64,000 nucleotides of DNA. Source: Limosilactobacillus caccae (lineage in GTDB: Bacteria; Bacillota; Bacilli; Lactobacillales; Lactobacillaceae). The stretch covers positions 558,001 to 622,000 of the forward strand of contig NZ_FTOY01000010.1 in the NCBI RefSeq assembly GCF_900156885.1, written 5' to 3'. Under the pieces are notes generated by a model. That model worked only from the letters and a program-made list of their open reading frames with translations. It ran no database searches and was not told the origin of the DNA. How positions within the stretch are numbered: the stretch's first letter is position 1; every line of letters begins with the position of its first letter. A program made the position numbers and the translations under genes. Positions 1-11,196 of the stretch are shown one piece after another.

Positions 1-3000
1 AACTGCTTCAATGCACCGTGGCGTGATCGTTGATGAAAAGGGTAACTTTGTTGCCTACGGGACGATGAACAATGACGGTACTTACACGGAAAATGATAAC
101 TGGGTAATTGATGGCAACTGGGGTGCAGTTAAATCACCAGACTTGTCAGGTAATGGATACAAGGCACCACGCTTTGACGATCAGAGGCCTGCAGCGGTAG
201 TTGCTGGTCAAGACGTAACTGCTGCCACAAAGGATACGGTGGTTAACGTTTACTACGACCACAACCATATTCCAGTAACGCCAGATAACCCACACGGTGT
301 AAGTCCGGACGAACTTGTAAAGAACGTTAAGGAAACCGTTCATTATGTGGGTGCCGGTGACAAGACCCCTAAGGATAATGTTCAAAATGCTACTTGGACT
401 CGTAACTTAACGAAGGACGCGGTTACTGGTAAACTAGTTCCAAACGGTGAGTATGATACTGATTGGACGCCAAGCAAGACGGACTACGCTGAAGTTAAGT
501 CTCCGGTAGTTGAAGGTTACCACCCAGATCAGGAAACTGTTGGTGCAACTAAGGTTACTCAAGACGATATTAATGTTACTGTCAAGTACTCACCAAATGG
601 TCAAGAAACTAAGGGTGAAAAGGACATTCCTGCAAGTCAAACGACTAAGTTTGTTGACGAAAATGGTAAGGAACTTGCCAAGTCAGTTGTTCAAAACGGC
701 AACTTCCACTACTCAGGTGACACCTATGACAAGGTAACTAATCAGAAGATTAAAGACGGTTCATGGGACAAGGAAAGTATTAATTTTGACCCTGTTACTG
801 CCAAGTTAATTCCTGGTTACGTTGCAATGTCAAAGACTGCTCCTGGTTTAACAGCAACTGTTGATAATCCAGATGTTAATAACGAGATTGTTTACAAGCC
901 AGTTGGTAACATTGTACCGGTTGATGAACAAGGTAACCCAATTCCTGACCCAGCAAATCCTGGTAAGGATGTACCAAACACGCCTTACACCAACGATCAA
1001 ACTGATCCAACCAAGGTAGAACCTAACGAACCAACTCCTAAGATTACAGGTTGGCACTTACAAGATCCTAAGCAAGAGACGATCACGCCAGAGGACCCAA
1101 CCAAGGATACTAAAGTTGTTTACGTTAAGGATGCAATTCCTGCCACTGGTAAGGTTGTTTACATTGACGATACTACTGGTGAGACACTAAAGGCTGACGA
1201 CCTTAAGGGTAACGTTGGCGAGAAGATTGATTACACAACTGCTGACAAGATTGCTGAGTACAAAAACAAAGGCTACAAGCTCGTATCCAACAATTTCGAG
1301 GATGGTAAGGAAACTTACAAGGCAGATGGTAATAACTTTGCCGTTCACTTGGTACACACCGTTGTTCCAGTAACACCAGATACGCCACCAACAGATGTTC
1401 CAGAGACGCCAGATAGTAAGCGGTTAGTTGACCCAGCCAACTTAACTAAGGACGTAACCTTAACGGTAACTTACAAGAATTCAGACGACACTGAATTCAA
1501 GGGCGAAGCTCCAAGCAACGCAACACAAAAGGTAAGATTCACTGGTTCAACCTATGTTGACGCGGTTACTGGTCAATTAGCAAATGCTAAGCAAGACAAG
1601 GATGGCGCCTGGGTTGTTGATAAGAGCAATACCGCTACACCATCAATTAAGTGGACTCCAGAAAGTGGTTCGTTTGATAAGGTTATTTCACCAGCTGAAA
1701 CTGGTTACCACGTAACTAATGTTTCAAGTCACGCCGATGGTAATGATGTTGCAGCTATCAATGGGATTACGCAGAATAGTCAAAACATTGACGTTACTGT
1801 AACTTACGAATCAAATGGTCAAGAAGTTAAGAATGCTCGGGACCTTCCTGCAAGTCAAACGACTACGTTTGAGGATGAACAGGGTAATGAACTTGCTAAG
1901 CCAGTTGTCCAACACAGTAGCTTCCATTACAGTGGTGACACTTACGACAAGTTTACTGGTCAGAAGATTAAAGATGGTTCATGGGATGAAGAAAGCCACA
2001 AGTTTAACGCCGTTGACGCTCCAGTAATTAAGGGTTACGTTGCTGAAGTTAAGACTGCGGATGGCTTGACTGCAACGATCAAGGATCCAAATGTTAAAAA
2101 CAAGGTTGTTTACCACAAGATTGGTAAGATCATCCCGGTTGACAACATCACCAAGAAGCCAATTCCTGGTGCAAAGCAACCACAATACCAAAATGATCAA
2201 ACTGACCCAACCAAGGTTGTTCCAAACGAACCAATTCCAGACGTTAATGATTACTTCCCAGTTAACCCTGGTCAACAGGTAACGCCAGCAGACCCAACCG
2301 TGGATACGCCAGTTCCTTACAAGCAAGTTATCCACGGTACAATCAAGTACATTGATGACACGACTGGCGGGACATTAAAGACTGATAAGTTCCAAGGCTT
2401 TATCGGTGACAAGATTAACTACACGACTGCTGAGATAATCAAGGGTTACGAAGACAGTGGTTACAAGTTAGTATCTAACGACTTTAGCGATGGCAAGGAA
2501 GTCTACAAGCAAGATGGTAACGACTTTGTAGTTCACCTTGTACACACTTACACTCCAGTAACTCCTAATGACCCACACGGCATGGATCCACGGAATCTTA
2601 TTAAGGATGTTAAGGAAACAGTTCACTACACGGGAGCCGGTGACCAGACTCCTAAGGATGTTGTTCAAACTTCCCAATGGACTCTTCAGTTGACTTACGA
2701 TAATGTTGACAAGAAGATTGTTCCAGGTGGCAAGCTTGATAAGCCATGGGCAATTGCACCAGGTCAAAAGACAAGCTACGACGAAGTGAAGACTCCTGAA
2801 CTTGAAGGCTACCACGCTGATAAGGAAACTGTTCCAACAACTAAGGTTACTCAAGATGACATTTATGTTACTGTAACTTACGCACCAAACGGTCAAGAAG
2901 TTAAGGATCAAAAGGACGTTCCAGCAACACAAACAACTAAGTTCGTTGACGAAAACGGTAAGGAACTCGCTACTAGCGTTGTTCAAAACAGCAACTTCCA

Positions 3001-6000
3001 CTTCTCTGGTAACACCTACGACAAGTTTACTGGTAAGCAGATCAAGGCTGGTTCATGGAATGAAGAAAGCCACCAGTTTAACGCCGTTGATGCGCCAGTA
3101 ATTAATGGTTATGTAGCAGAAACTAAGACTGCGGATGGCTTGACTGCAACGATTGATAATCCAAACGTTACAAACGAGGTTGTTTACCACAAGGTTGGTA
3201 AGATTGTTCCAGTTGACCCAGAAGGAAACCCAATTCCAGACGCACCAACACCGGTATACCAAAACGATCCAAAGGACCCAACCAAGGTAACACCAAACGA
3301 ACCAACGCCTAATGTGCCAGGTTGGACGACTGATACGCCAACGGTAACGCCAACTAAGCCGACAGAGGATACCCCAGTTGTCTACAAGCAGGCTGTTCAA
3401 GGGACTGTTAAGTACATCGATGACACTACCAAGACAACCTTAGACACGGTTGCCTTACCAGGTGGTTACGTCGGCGACAAGATTAACTACTCAACAGCAG
3501 ATCGGATTGCGGAATACGAAAAGCAGGGTTACAAGTTAGTTTCAAACGGCTTTAAAGACGGTAATGAAACTTACGCTAAGACTGGTAACGACTTTGAAGT
3601 TCACTTTGTCCACAACCTTATTCCAGTAACACCTAATAATCCTCATGGTGTCGATCCATCATTAGTTCAAAAGGATGTTAAGGAAACTGTTAAGTACGTT
3701 GGTGCCGGTGACAAGACTCCAAAGGACAATGTTCAAACTTCCCAATGGACTCGTACCTTAACAATGGATCAAGTTACTGGTCAAATTATTCCAAACGGTA
3801 AGTTAGACACTGATTGGGCAATTGCACCAGGTCAAAAGACGAGCTACGACGAAGTTAAGACGCCAGTTGTTGAAGGCTACCACGCTGATAAGGAAACAAT
3901 TCCAGCAACGAAGGTAACCCAACAAGATATCACGGAAATCGTAACTTACGCACCAAATGGTCAGGAAGTTCGTGATGTCAAGGATGTTCCAGCAAGTCAA
4001 ACGACTAAGTTTGTTGATGATGATGGTGTTGAAATTGCGGATGCAGTTGTTCAAAACAGCAACTTCCACTTCTCTGGTAACACCTACGACAAGGTAACTG
4101 GTGATAAGATTGCTGATGGTTCATGGGATGCGCAAAGCCATGAGTTTAACTCAGTTAACGCGCCGGTAATTATTGGTTACGTTGCTGAAAAGAAGACGGC
4201 TCCTGGTTTAACTGCAACGATCGACAATCCAAACGTGGAAAACCAGATCGTTTACCACAAGATTGGTAAGATTATCCCAGTTGATCCAGATCACAACCCA
4301 ATTCCAGACGCCCCAACACCTGACTACCAAAACGATCCAAAGGACCCAACGAAGGTAACACCAAATGAACCAGTTCCAGAAGTTCCTGGCTACGAGCCAA
4401 CTGTTCCAACGGTAACGCCAGAGGATCCAACCCAGAACAAGCAAGTTGTTTACAACCAAGTGGTTGATGGGACGGTTACCTACTACGATGACACTACTCA
4501 TCAAATCTTAGGCGCTGTTGACTCAATTAAGGGTTACGTTGGCGAAAAGATCAACTACTCCACCCAGGGACGGATCGACAATTACCTTTCAAAGGGCTAC
4601 AAGCTAGTATCTGATGGTTTCACTACTAGTGACCAAGTCTTCAAGAAGGCTCACAACATCTTTGAAGTTCACTTTGTTCACAGCTACTCACCTGTTAACC
4701 CACAGAATCCAAATCCAAAGGTTAATAAGGATGAATACAGCAGGGACTACACTTCAACTGTTCACTACGAAGGTGCCGGCAGTCAAACACCAAAGGACAA
4801 TGTCCAAACTTCAACTTGGACAAGAACCCTTACGATTGACAACGTAACTGGTGCGATTATTCCAGGCGGTCAATACGACACTGATTGGGCTCCAGACAAG
4901 GATAGTTACGATGCTGTGCCAACGCCTGAAATTCCGGACTTTGCTCCTAACAAGACGGAAGTTCCAGCTAAGCCAACTGAGCAAAAGGACCTTAATGAGA
5001 CCGTTGTCTACTCCCCAGTAGCCAAGGATCAACACGCGAAGGTTCAATACATTGACTTAGATGAAAACAATAAGGTGATTGAAGAATCACCACAATTGAC
5101 TGGTAAGGCCGGTGACAAGATCAACTACAGTACTGCTGACGTAATTAAGCAGCTTACTGACAAGGGTTATGTTCTTGTTAACAACGGCTTCCCAGAAGGG
5201 GCTGCCTTCGATAACGTTGAAGGTAACGAACAAGTCTTCACTGTTACATTCAATCACGGTCATCAACCGGTCAACCCACAAACCCCAGGTAAGCCGGGCG
5301 AACCAATCAACCCTAACGATCCAGAAGGGCCAAAGTACCCAGCTGAATCTGATGAGGTAACTAAGGATGTTACCCGGACAATCCAATACCTTGATGCAAG
5401 TGGTAACAAGGTAAGCAGTGATGTTGAACAACCAACTCACTTTACTGCCGAAGGTGTTCTTGACAAGGTAACTGGTAAGTGGATTACGCCATTGACTTGG
5501 AGCGGTGCCCAAACTGTTCCAGCCGTTAAGAGTCCATTTGTTGAAGGTTCACACATTACTGGTGTAAGTGGCGATAGCAAGGACAAGGTTAATGTTGATG
5601 CGGCAACGCTTGATCACACGAAGGATAACTACACTGTTACTGTAAATTACGCACCAAACGGTAAGATTATCCCAGTTGATCCATCTGGTAACCCAATTCC
5701 AGACGCACCAACACCACAATACCCAACTGATCCAAGCGATCCAACGAATGTAACACCAAACGAACCGGTACCATCAATCCCTGGTTACACGCCTGACGAA
5801 CCAACGGTAACGCCAGAAAACCCAGGTACGGACACCACTGTTGTCTACCGGGCAACGATTGATGCAACGGTAACTTACATCGATGACACTACTAAGGAAA
5901 CATTGAAGACTGATTCATTCAGTGGTGCCGAAGGTAAGAAGAGTGATTACTCAACGAAGACATCCATCGATGACTACCTTGCTAAGGGTTACGAATTAGT

Positions 6001-9000
6001 AAGCGATGACTTCCCAGCAGCTGGTTACACATTTGCTAAGGATGGTTCACACAGCTTTACTGTTCACTTGAAGCACGGTACGCAACCGGTTAACCCTAAC
6101 AACCCAGGCGGTGGTTACACCCCAACTGACTTGCAAAAGGATGTTACCCGGACGATCAACTACATCAACGCTGAAAATGGTGCTCAAGTAGCTGCACCAG
6201 TTAGCCAAGAAGTTCACTTTGAAGCTAACGGAACCCTTGATAAGGTTACTAACCAACTTGTTTCCGTTGATAAGAACGGTAACATCACTGGTGCTGGTGA
6301 ATTATCATGGACGCCAGCCCAAAGTGTTGATGGTGTTAAGTCACCAGTTGTTGATGGGATGCACGTAACGACGGTTAGTCGTGATGCTGACGGAATCAAC
6401 GTTGCTGGCGTAACGCTTAACCACGATAGCAACAGTTACGATGTTACTGTTACTTACTTGAAGAACGGTACCAAGGATGAGAACGGTGAAAACATTCCAG
6501 CTAGTCAAACAATCAAGTTTGTTGACGAAAATGGTAACCCATTGCGTGACAACAATGTTCAAACTAGCGAATTTACCCGGACACCAGATGTAATTGATGC
6601 CGAAACTGGTAAGACCCTTACTGAAGGTTCATGGAACGAAACTAGCCACAAGTTTGGCGAAATCAACGTCCCAGTAATTCCTGGTTACGTTGCGGAAGTC
6701 AAGACTGCTGGTGGATTAACGGCAACGACTGACAAGCCAAATGTTGAAACAACGGTTGTTTACCACAAGGTTGGTAACATTATCCCAGTTGATCCATCTG
6801 GCAAGCCAATTCCAGGTGCCCCAACGCCTGCTTACCCTAACGATCCAACTGATCCAACAACGGTAACGCCAGACGAACCAACACCTTCAATTCCTGGTTA
6901 CACGCCAGATGAACCAACGGTAACACCACAAGATCCAACTAAGGACACGAATGTTGTTTACCGTCAGGATGTTCAAGTAACTGTCACATACGTTGACGAT
7001 GTTACTGGTGGAACCTTGAAGGTTGACCGCTTGAACGGTCTTGAAGGCAAGGCAAGTGACTACTCAACGAAGAGTTCCATTGATGGTTACGTTGCGAAGG
7101 GCTACAAGTTAGTAAGCGATGACTTCCCAGCAGCTGGTTACACATTTGCTGTTGACGGTCAACACGCATTTACTGTTCACTTGACGCACACCACGAGTCC
7201 GGTAAACCCTAACAACCCAGGTGGTGGCTACACCCCAACTGACTTGCAAAAGGATGTAACGCGGACAATCAACTTTGTTAACAGTCAAGACGGTAAGCCA
7301 GTGGCTGCACCAGTTGAACAAACTGTTCACTTTGAAGCTAACGGAACGGTTGATAACGTTACTGGTAAGTTAGTAACGGTTGATGGCGACAAGATTATCC
7401 CAGATGGTCAACTTAGCTGGACACCAGCCCAAAGCGTTGACGGGGTAACTTCACCGACAGTTGATAGCATGCACGTAACTTACGTCAGCCAAGATGCTGA
7501 TGGGACAAACGTTGCTGGCGTAACCCTTAACCACGACAGCAATAGCTACACTGTTACTGTTAACTACGCACCAAACGGCCAAGTTAACAAGAACGGCGAA
7601 AACATCCCAGCTAGTCAAACAATCAAGTTTGTCGACGAAAATGGTAACCCATTGCGTGACAACAATGTTCAAACTAGTGAATTTACGCGGACACCAGACG
7701 TTGTCGATGAAGTAACTGGCAAGATCATCACTGAAGGTTCATGGAATGAAACTAGCCACAAGTTTGGCGAAGTTAACGTCCCAGTAATTCCTGGTTACGT
7801 TGCCGAAGTGAAGACTGCCGGTGGCTTGACCGCAACGACTGACAAGCCAAACGTTGAAACGACGGTTGTTTACCACAAGGTTGGTAAGATTATTCCAGTT
7901 GACCCATCTGGTAACCCAATTCCAGGTGCGCCAACACCGGCTTACCCTAATGATCCAGCTGATCCAACTGGGGTAACACCAAATGAACCAGTACCAACTA
8001 TTCCTGGTTACACACCTTCCGTACCAACCGTAACGCCAGAAAACCCAACTAAGGATACGACGGTTGTCTACAACCCAATCGTAAACGATCAAAATGCGGT
8101 TGTTGTATATGTTGACCAAGATAACAACAACGCTCAAATCGCAACTTCTGGTAACTTAACTGGTAAGCCAGGGGACAAGATCAACTACAGCACTGCTGAT
8201 GAGATCAAGGCTCTTGAAAACCAAGGTTACGAATTGGTAAGCGATGGCTTCACTGCCGGGGCAACATTTGATGACGACGACAACACTACCCAAACATTTA
8301 CGGTAGTATTGAAGCACGGTCACCAACCAGTTAACCCACAAAACCCAGGTAAGCCAGGCGAACCAATCAACCCGAACGACCCAGAAGGTCCGAAGTACCC
8401 AGCTGATTCTGATCAGGTTTCAACTGATGTAACCCGGACGATCGAATACGTTGACGAAAATGGCAACAAGTTATCAAACCCAATTGATCAAACTGCCCAC
8501 TTCGAAGGTAACGGGGTACTTGATAAGGTAACTGGTGAATGGATTACGCCAATTACTTGGACTGGTGATGGTAACTTAGCTGGTGCTAAGACGCCAGTAG
8601 TTGACGGCTACCACGTAACGCGGGTAAGTCGTGACAGCAGTGATAACGTAAACGTTGATGCCACAACTGTTAACCACAAGACTGATAGCTACACCGTTAC
8701 GGTAAGTTACGCTCACAACGGTAAGATCATTCCAGTTGACCCATCTGGTAACCCAATTCCAGGTGCACCAACACCAACTTACCCAACTGATCCAAGTGAT
8801 CCTGCAAAGGTAACGCCAAACGAACCAGTACCATCAGTTCCTGGCTTTACCCCATCAACGCCAACTGTAACGCCACAAAACCCTGGCGTTGATACTCCGG
8901 TTATCTACAACCCAATTATCAACGACCAGCACGCAACGGTAACTTACATTGACGATGATACTAACAAGACCCTTGATATCGCTAAGTTGACTGGTAAGCC

Positions 9001-10786
9001 TGGTTCAACCAGTGACTACCGGACAGCTGACACGATCAAGAACTTTATCAACCAAGGTTACAAGTTAGTAAGCAATGATTACCCAGCAAACGGGGTTGTC
9101 TTCGATGATGATGACAGTGTTGACCAAAACTTCACGGTCCACTTCACACACACGACAACGGACTTCAATCCGAACAACCCAGGTAAGCCGGGCGAACCAT
9201 TGAACCCTAACTACCCAGAAGGTCCAAAGGTAACCAATGATGACGTTGATTACCAACGGGATGTAACGGCAACGGTTCACTACGTTGGTGCCGGCAACAA
9301 CAACCCAGCTGACAACGTCCAAAATGCTCAATGGACGCGGACAATCACCGTTGATAACGTAACTGGTGAGATCGTTAAGAGCACGGAATGGCTCAGCAAC
9401 AAGGACAGCTATGATGCCGTTAAGACCCCAGTTGTCGACGGCTACTACGCTGACCGGGCACAAGTGGACGGCCACAAGGTAACAATGGATAACCTCGAAT
9501 CAACTGTAACGTACGCACCAAACGGTAAGATCGTGCCAGTTGACCCACAAGGTAACCCAATTCCGAATGCGCCAACACCACAGTACCCAACTGATCCAAG
9601 TGACCCAACAAACGTAACACCAAACGAACCGGTACCATCAATTCCTGGTTACACTCCTTCCGTACCAACGGTAACACCACAAAACCCTGGTGTTGACACT
9701 CCGGTTGTTTACACGAAGGACACGGTTGTACCAAAGCCAGCAAACGATCAAACAGCTGTTGTTAACTACATCGACCAAGATAATAACAACGCTCAGATCG
9801 CAACTTCTGGTAACTTAGTTGGTAAGCCAGGGGAGAAGATCAACTACAGCACCGATGATGAGATCAAGGCCCTTGAAAACCAAGGTTACGAATTAGTAAC
9901 GGATGGCTTCCCAGCAGACGCAACTTATGACCACGATGATGATGTAAACCAAGTCTTCACCGTTGTCTTGAAGCACGGTCACGCTCCAGTTGGCCCTAAC
10001 AATCCACACACTCCAGGTACGCCAATCAACCCTGGCGAACCGAACGGACCAAAGTGGCCATCAGAGGACAACTACCAGAAGGAATACACTTCAACAGTTC
10101 ACTTCGTTGACAACAACGGTAACAAGTTGAGCAAGGATGATGTTCAAACTTCAACTTGGGGCCGGACATTGATCATCGACAAGGTTACTGGTGAAATCAC
10201 TAACCCAGATGAAAACTGGACTTCTGACATTACTGATTATGACGCTGTTAAGGTACCAGTAGTTGATGGCTACGTAGCCGACAAGGCGGTAGTTCCAGCC
10301 AAGAAGGCGGTTCAAGAAAACCTTGAAGAAACGGTTACCTACAGCAAGATTGGTAACATCGTCCCAGTTGACCCTAGTGGCAACCGGATCCCTGGTGTTC
10401 CAGTTAAGCCATACGTAAATGATCCAGAAGACCCAACGAAGGTTGTACCAAACGAAAGTGTTCCAGAAATCCCTGGCATGACACCAAGTGTAACGACGGT
10501 AACGCCAGTTAACCCAACTGAAGATACGCCAGTTGTTTACACGATGCCAACGCCAGTAACGCCACAGACGCCAAGCAAGCCAGCTGAACCGGCTAAGCCT
10601 GCACCAAAGGCACCGGTAACGCCACACGCAGATGCTCCGGCTCCTGCACCGGCTGCTCAACCAGCTGCCAAGACATTGCCACAAACTGGTAATGAAACTG
10701 GCGACTCTGCTGCCGCCTTAGGTCTCGCAGCCCTTGGATTATCTGGCATGTTAGTTGCTGGTAAGAAGCGCCGCAAGGAAGACTAA
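1..10786 (+). CDS. Giant Mub-type mucus-binding LPXTG surface protein (5' end outside window)
   Basis: The frame is open to the left edge, so the signal peptide and true start lie upstream; about 3,594 residues are visible. The protein is built from some ten composite repeats of roughly 0.8-1.4 kb. Each combines a Mub_B2/MucBP-like segment (core YIDDTT, later KGYxLVS), a long mucin-binding-type module (core VQTSxWTR or ASQTTKFVDE) and a Pro/Asp-rich segment starting G[KN]I[IV]PVD. PVD segments start near nt 905, 2123, 3197, 4265, 5660, 6775, 7887, 8719, 9525 and 10352. The C-terminus has a Pro/Ala/Lys wall spacer, LPQTG (nt 10676-10690), a hydrophobic stretch and KKRRKED, a complete sortase A signal. 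It should be covalently wall-linked and bind host mucus glycans. The repeat architecture is seen; the binding role is known for Mub-family proteins and inferred here. Confidence 0.93.
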   Translation, partial: TASMHRGVIVDEKGNFVAYGTMNNDGTYTENDNWVIDGNWGAVKSPDLSGNGYKAPRFDDQRPAAVVAGQDVTAATKDTVVNVYYDHNHIPVTPDNPHGVSPDELVKNVKETVHYVGAGDKTPKDNVQNATWTRNLTKDAVTGKLVPNGEYDTDWTPSKTDYAEVKSPVVEGYHPDQETVGATKVTQDDINVTVKYSPNGQETKGEKDIPASQTTKFVDENGKELAKSVVQNGNFHYSGDTYDKVTNQKIKDGSWDKESINFDPVTAKLIPGYVAMSKTAPGLTATVDNPDVNNEIVYKPVGNIVPVDEQGNPIPDPANPGKDVPNTPYTNDQTDPTKVEPNEPTPKITGWHLQDPKQETITPEDPTKDTKVVYVKDAIPATGKVVYIDDTTGETLKADDLKGNVGEKIDYTTADKIAEYKNKGYKLVSNNFEDGKETYKADGNNFAVHLVHTVVPVTPDTPPTDVPETPDSKRLVDPANLTKDVTLTVTYKNSDDTEFKGEAPSNATQKVRFTGSTYVDAVTGQLANAKQDKDGAWVVDKSNTATPSIKWTPESGSFDKVISPAETGYHVTNVSSHADGNDVAAINGITQNSQNIDVTVTYESNGQEVKNARDLPASQTTTFEDEQGNELAKPVVQHSSFHYSGDTYDKFTGQKIKDGSWDEESHKFNAVDAPVIKGYVAEVKTADGLTATIKDPNVKNKVVYHKIGKIIPVDNITKKPIPGAKQPQYQNDQTDPTKVVPNEPIPDVNDYFPVNPGQQVTPADPTVDTPVPYKQVIHGTIKYIDDTTGGTLKTDKFQGFIGDKINYTTAEIIKGYEDSGYKLVSNDFSDGKEVYKQDGNDFVVHLVHTYTPVTPNDPHGMDPRNLIKDVKETVHYTGAGDQTPKDVVQTSQWTLQLTYDNVDKKIVPGGKLDKPWAIAPGQKTSYDEVKTPELEGYHADKETVPTTKVTQDDIYVTVTYAPNGQEVKDQKDVPATQTTKFVDENGKELATSVVQNSNFHFSGNTYDKFTGKQIKAGSWNEESHQFNAVDAPVINGYVAETKTADGLTATIDNPNVTNEVVYHKVGKIVPVDPEGNPIPDAPTPVYQNDPKDPTKVTPNEPTPNVPGWTTDTPTVTPTKPTEDTPVVYKQAVQGTVKYIDDTTKTTLDTVALPGGYVGDKINYSTADRIAEYEKQGYKLVSNGFKDGNETYAKTGNDFEVHFVHNLIPVTPNNPHGVDPSLVQKDVKETVKYVGAGDKTPKDNVQTSQWTRTLTMDQVTGQIIPNGKLDTDWAIAPGQKTSYDEVKTPVVEGYHADKETIPATKVTQQDITEIVTYAPNGQEVRDVKDVPASQTTKFVDDDGVEIADAVVQNSNFHFSGNTYDKVTGDKIADGSWDAQSHEFNSVNAPVIIGYVAEKKTAPGLTATIDNPNVENQIVYHKIGKIIPVDPDHNPIPDAPTPDYQNDPKDPTKVTPNEPVPEVPGYEPTVPTVTPEDPTQNKQVVYNQVVDGTVTYYDDTTHQILGAVDSIKGYVGEKINYSTQGRIDNYLSKGYKLVSDGFTTSDQVFKKAHNIFEVHFVHSYSPVNPQNPNPKVNKDEYSRDYTSTVHYEGAGSQTPKDNVQTSTWTRTLTIDNVTGAIIPGGQYDTDWAPDKDSYDAVPTPEIPDFAPNKTEVPAKPTEQKDLNETVVYSPVAKDQHAKVQYIDLDENNKVIEESPQLTGKAGDKINYSTADVIKQLTDKGYVLVNNGFPEGAAFDNVEGNEQVFTVTFNHGHQPVNPQTPGKPGEPINPNDPEGPKYPAESDEVTKDVTRTIQYLDASGNKVSSDVEQPTHFTAEGVLDKVTGKWITPLTWSGAQTVPAVKSPFVEGSHITGVSGDSKDKVNVDAATLDHTKDNYTVTVNYAPNGKIIPVDPSGNPIPDAPTPQYPTDPSDPTNVTPNEPVPSIPGYTPDEPTVTPENPGTDTTVVYRATIDATVTYIDDTTKETLKTDSFSGAEGKKSDYSTKTSIDDYLAKGYELVSDDFPAAGYTFAKDGSHSFTVHLKHGTQPVNPNNPGGGYTPTDLQKDVTRTINYINAENGAQVAAPVSQEVHFEANGTLDKVTNQLVSVDKNGNITGAGELSWTPAQSVDGVKSPVVDGMHVTTVSRDADGINVAGVTLNHDSNSYDVTVTYLKNGTKDENGENIPASQTIKFVDENGNPLRDNNVQTSEFTRTPDVIDAETGKTLTEGSWNETSHKFGEINVPVIPGYVAEVKTAGGLTATTDKPNVETTVVYHKVGNIIPVDPSGKPIPGAPTPAYPNDPTDPTTVTPDEPTPSIPGYTPDEPTVTPQDPTKDTNVVYRQDVQVTVTYVDDVTGGTLKVDRLNGLEGKASDYSTKSSIDGYVAKGYKLVSDDFPAAGYTFAVDGQHAFTVHLTHTTSPVNPNNPGGGYTPTDLQKDVTRTINFVNSQDGKPVAAPVEQTVHFEANGTVDNVTGKLVTVDGDKIIPDGQLSWTPAQSVDGVTSPTVDSMHVTYVSQDADGTNVAGVTLNHDSNSYTVTVNYAPNGQVNKNGENIPASQTIKFVDENGNPLRDNNVQTSEFTRTPDVVDEVTGKIITEGSWNETSHKFGEVNVPVIPGYVAEVKTAGGLTATTDKPNVETTVVYHKVGKIIPVDPSGNPIPGAPTPAYPNDPADPTGVTPNEPVPTIPGYTPSVPTVTPENPTKDTTVVYNPIVNDQNAVVVYVDQDNNNAQIATSGNLTGKPGDKINYSTADEIKALENQGYELVSDGFTAGATFDDDDNTTQTFTVVLKHGHQPVNPQNPGKPGEPINPNDPEGPKYPADSDQVSTDVTRTIEYVDENGNKLSNPIDQTAHFEGNGVLDKVTGEWITPITWTGDGNLAGAKTPVVDGYHVTRVSRDSSDNVNVDATTVNHKTDSYTVTVSYAHNGKIIPVDPSGNPIPGAPTPTYPTDPSDPAKVTPNEPVPSVPGFTPSTPTVTPQNPGVDTPVIYNPIINDQHATVTYIDDDTNKTLDIAKLTGKPGSTSDYRTADTIKNFINQGYKLVSNDYPANGVVFDDDDSVDQNFTVHFTHTTTDFNPNNPGKPGEPLNPNYPEGPKVTNDDVDYQRDVTATVHYVGAGNNNPADNVQNAQWTRTITVDNVTGEIVKSTEWLSNKDSYDAVKTPVVDGYYADRAQVDGHKVTMDNLESTVTYAPNGKIVPVDPQGNPIPNAPTPQYPTDPSDPTNVTPNEPVPSIPGYTPSVPTVTPQNPGVDTPVVYTKDTVVPKPANDQTAVVNYIDQDNNNAQIATSGNLVGKPGEKINYSTDDEIKALENQGYELVTDGFPADATYDHDDDVNQVFTVVLKHGHAPVGPNNPHTPGTPINPGEPNGPKWPSEDNYQKEYTSTVHFVDNNGNKLSKDDVQTSTWGRTLIIDKVTGEITNPDENWTSDITDYDAVKVPVVDGYVADKAVVPAKKAVQENLEETVTYSKIGNIVPVDPSGNRIPGVPVKPYVNDPEDPTKVVPNESVPEIPGMTPSVTTVTPVNPTEDTPVVYTMPTPVTPQTPSKPAEPAKPAPKAPVTPHADAPAPAPAAQPAAKTLPQTGNETGDSAAALGLAALGLSGMLVAGKKRRKED

Positions 10787-10917
10787 GTTGATGTTGAACG
10801 GATGAAAGATATGCGGAGAGTTGTGGTTAATTGATGAAGGTTTATTGCAAAGACTTAACAACGATGCAATGGATATAGTGGCTTAACAGATTCATAGCAA
10901 CAAACTCGACGCATAGA

Positions 10918-10954
10918 GAGACCCACGGCTCAGATTGAGCTGTGGGTCTTTTTG
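10918..10954 (+). terminator. Intrinsic terminator of the mucus-binding protein gene
   Basis: A 14-bp stem (agacccacggctca pairing with tgagctgtgggtct) with a 3-nt loop is followed by a T run. It lies about 130 bp after the stop codon. Between stop and hairpin nothing else is seen. Confidence 0.9.
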
Positions 10955-11162
10955 CGTGAACGGAAAAGTTTGTGCGCTTTTGTGAGAAGCTAATCAAACG
11001 ATAAAGAGTTTTGAGAACAACGATAATCATATGAAAAAAGCTTCATTTATATAAAATGAATTTCACAATTAATAAATTTATATTCACCTGTTAAAACGTT
11101 GATATAAAAGCAAAGAGAAAATTAATAACTAGTTAAATATTGATTTTCTAGCGATAAACCAG
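10955..11162. other. AT-rich spacer, no gene seen
   Basis: This A/T-rich stretch between the surface-protein terminator and the promoter of the candidate large RNA has no reading frame with a ribosome site. An alternative -35-like ttgata lies at 11099-11104, but no convincing -10 is found at the right distance. Confidence 0.5.
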
Positions 11163-11190
11163 TTGCAAATATTAATAACACGGGTAAAAT
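11163..11190 (+). promoter_or_regulatory. Putative promoter of the large structured RNA
   Basis: TTGCAA at 11163-11168 and TAAAAT at 11185-11190 are separated by 16 bp. Transcription would begin near 11197, just before the first strong hairpin (11209-11244). It is inferred from consensus match only. Confidence 0.5.
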
Positions 11191-11196
11191 AATAGG

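Noticed and set aside
10151-10684. Minus-strand frame of 177 codons opposite the adhesin, and several similar ones across 1-10786
   Set aside because: They are shadows of the repetitive, stop-poor adhesin gene; products are Trp/Arg-rich, have no ribosome sites and recur in each repeat.
1-10786. Regular repeats suggesting a CRISPR array
   Set aside because: The repeats are long, in frame and encode protein domains; there are no short constant repeats with unique spacers.
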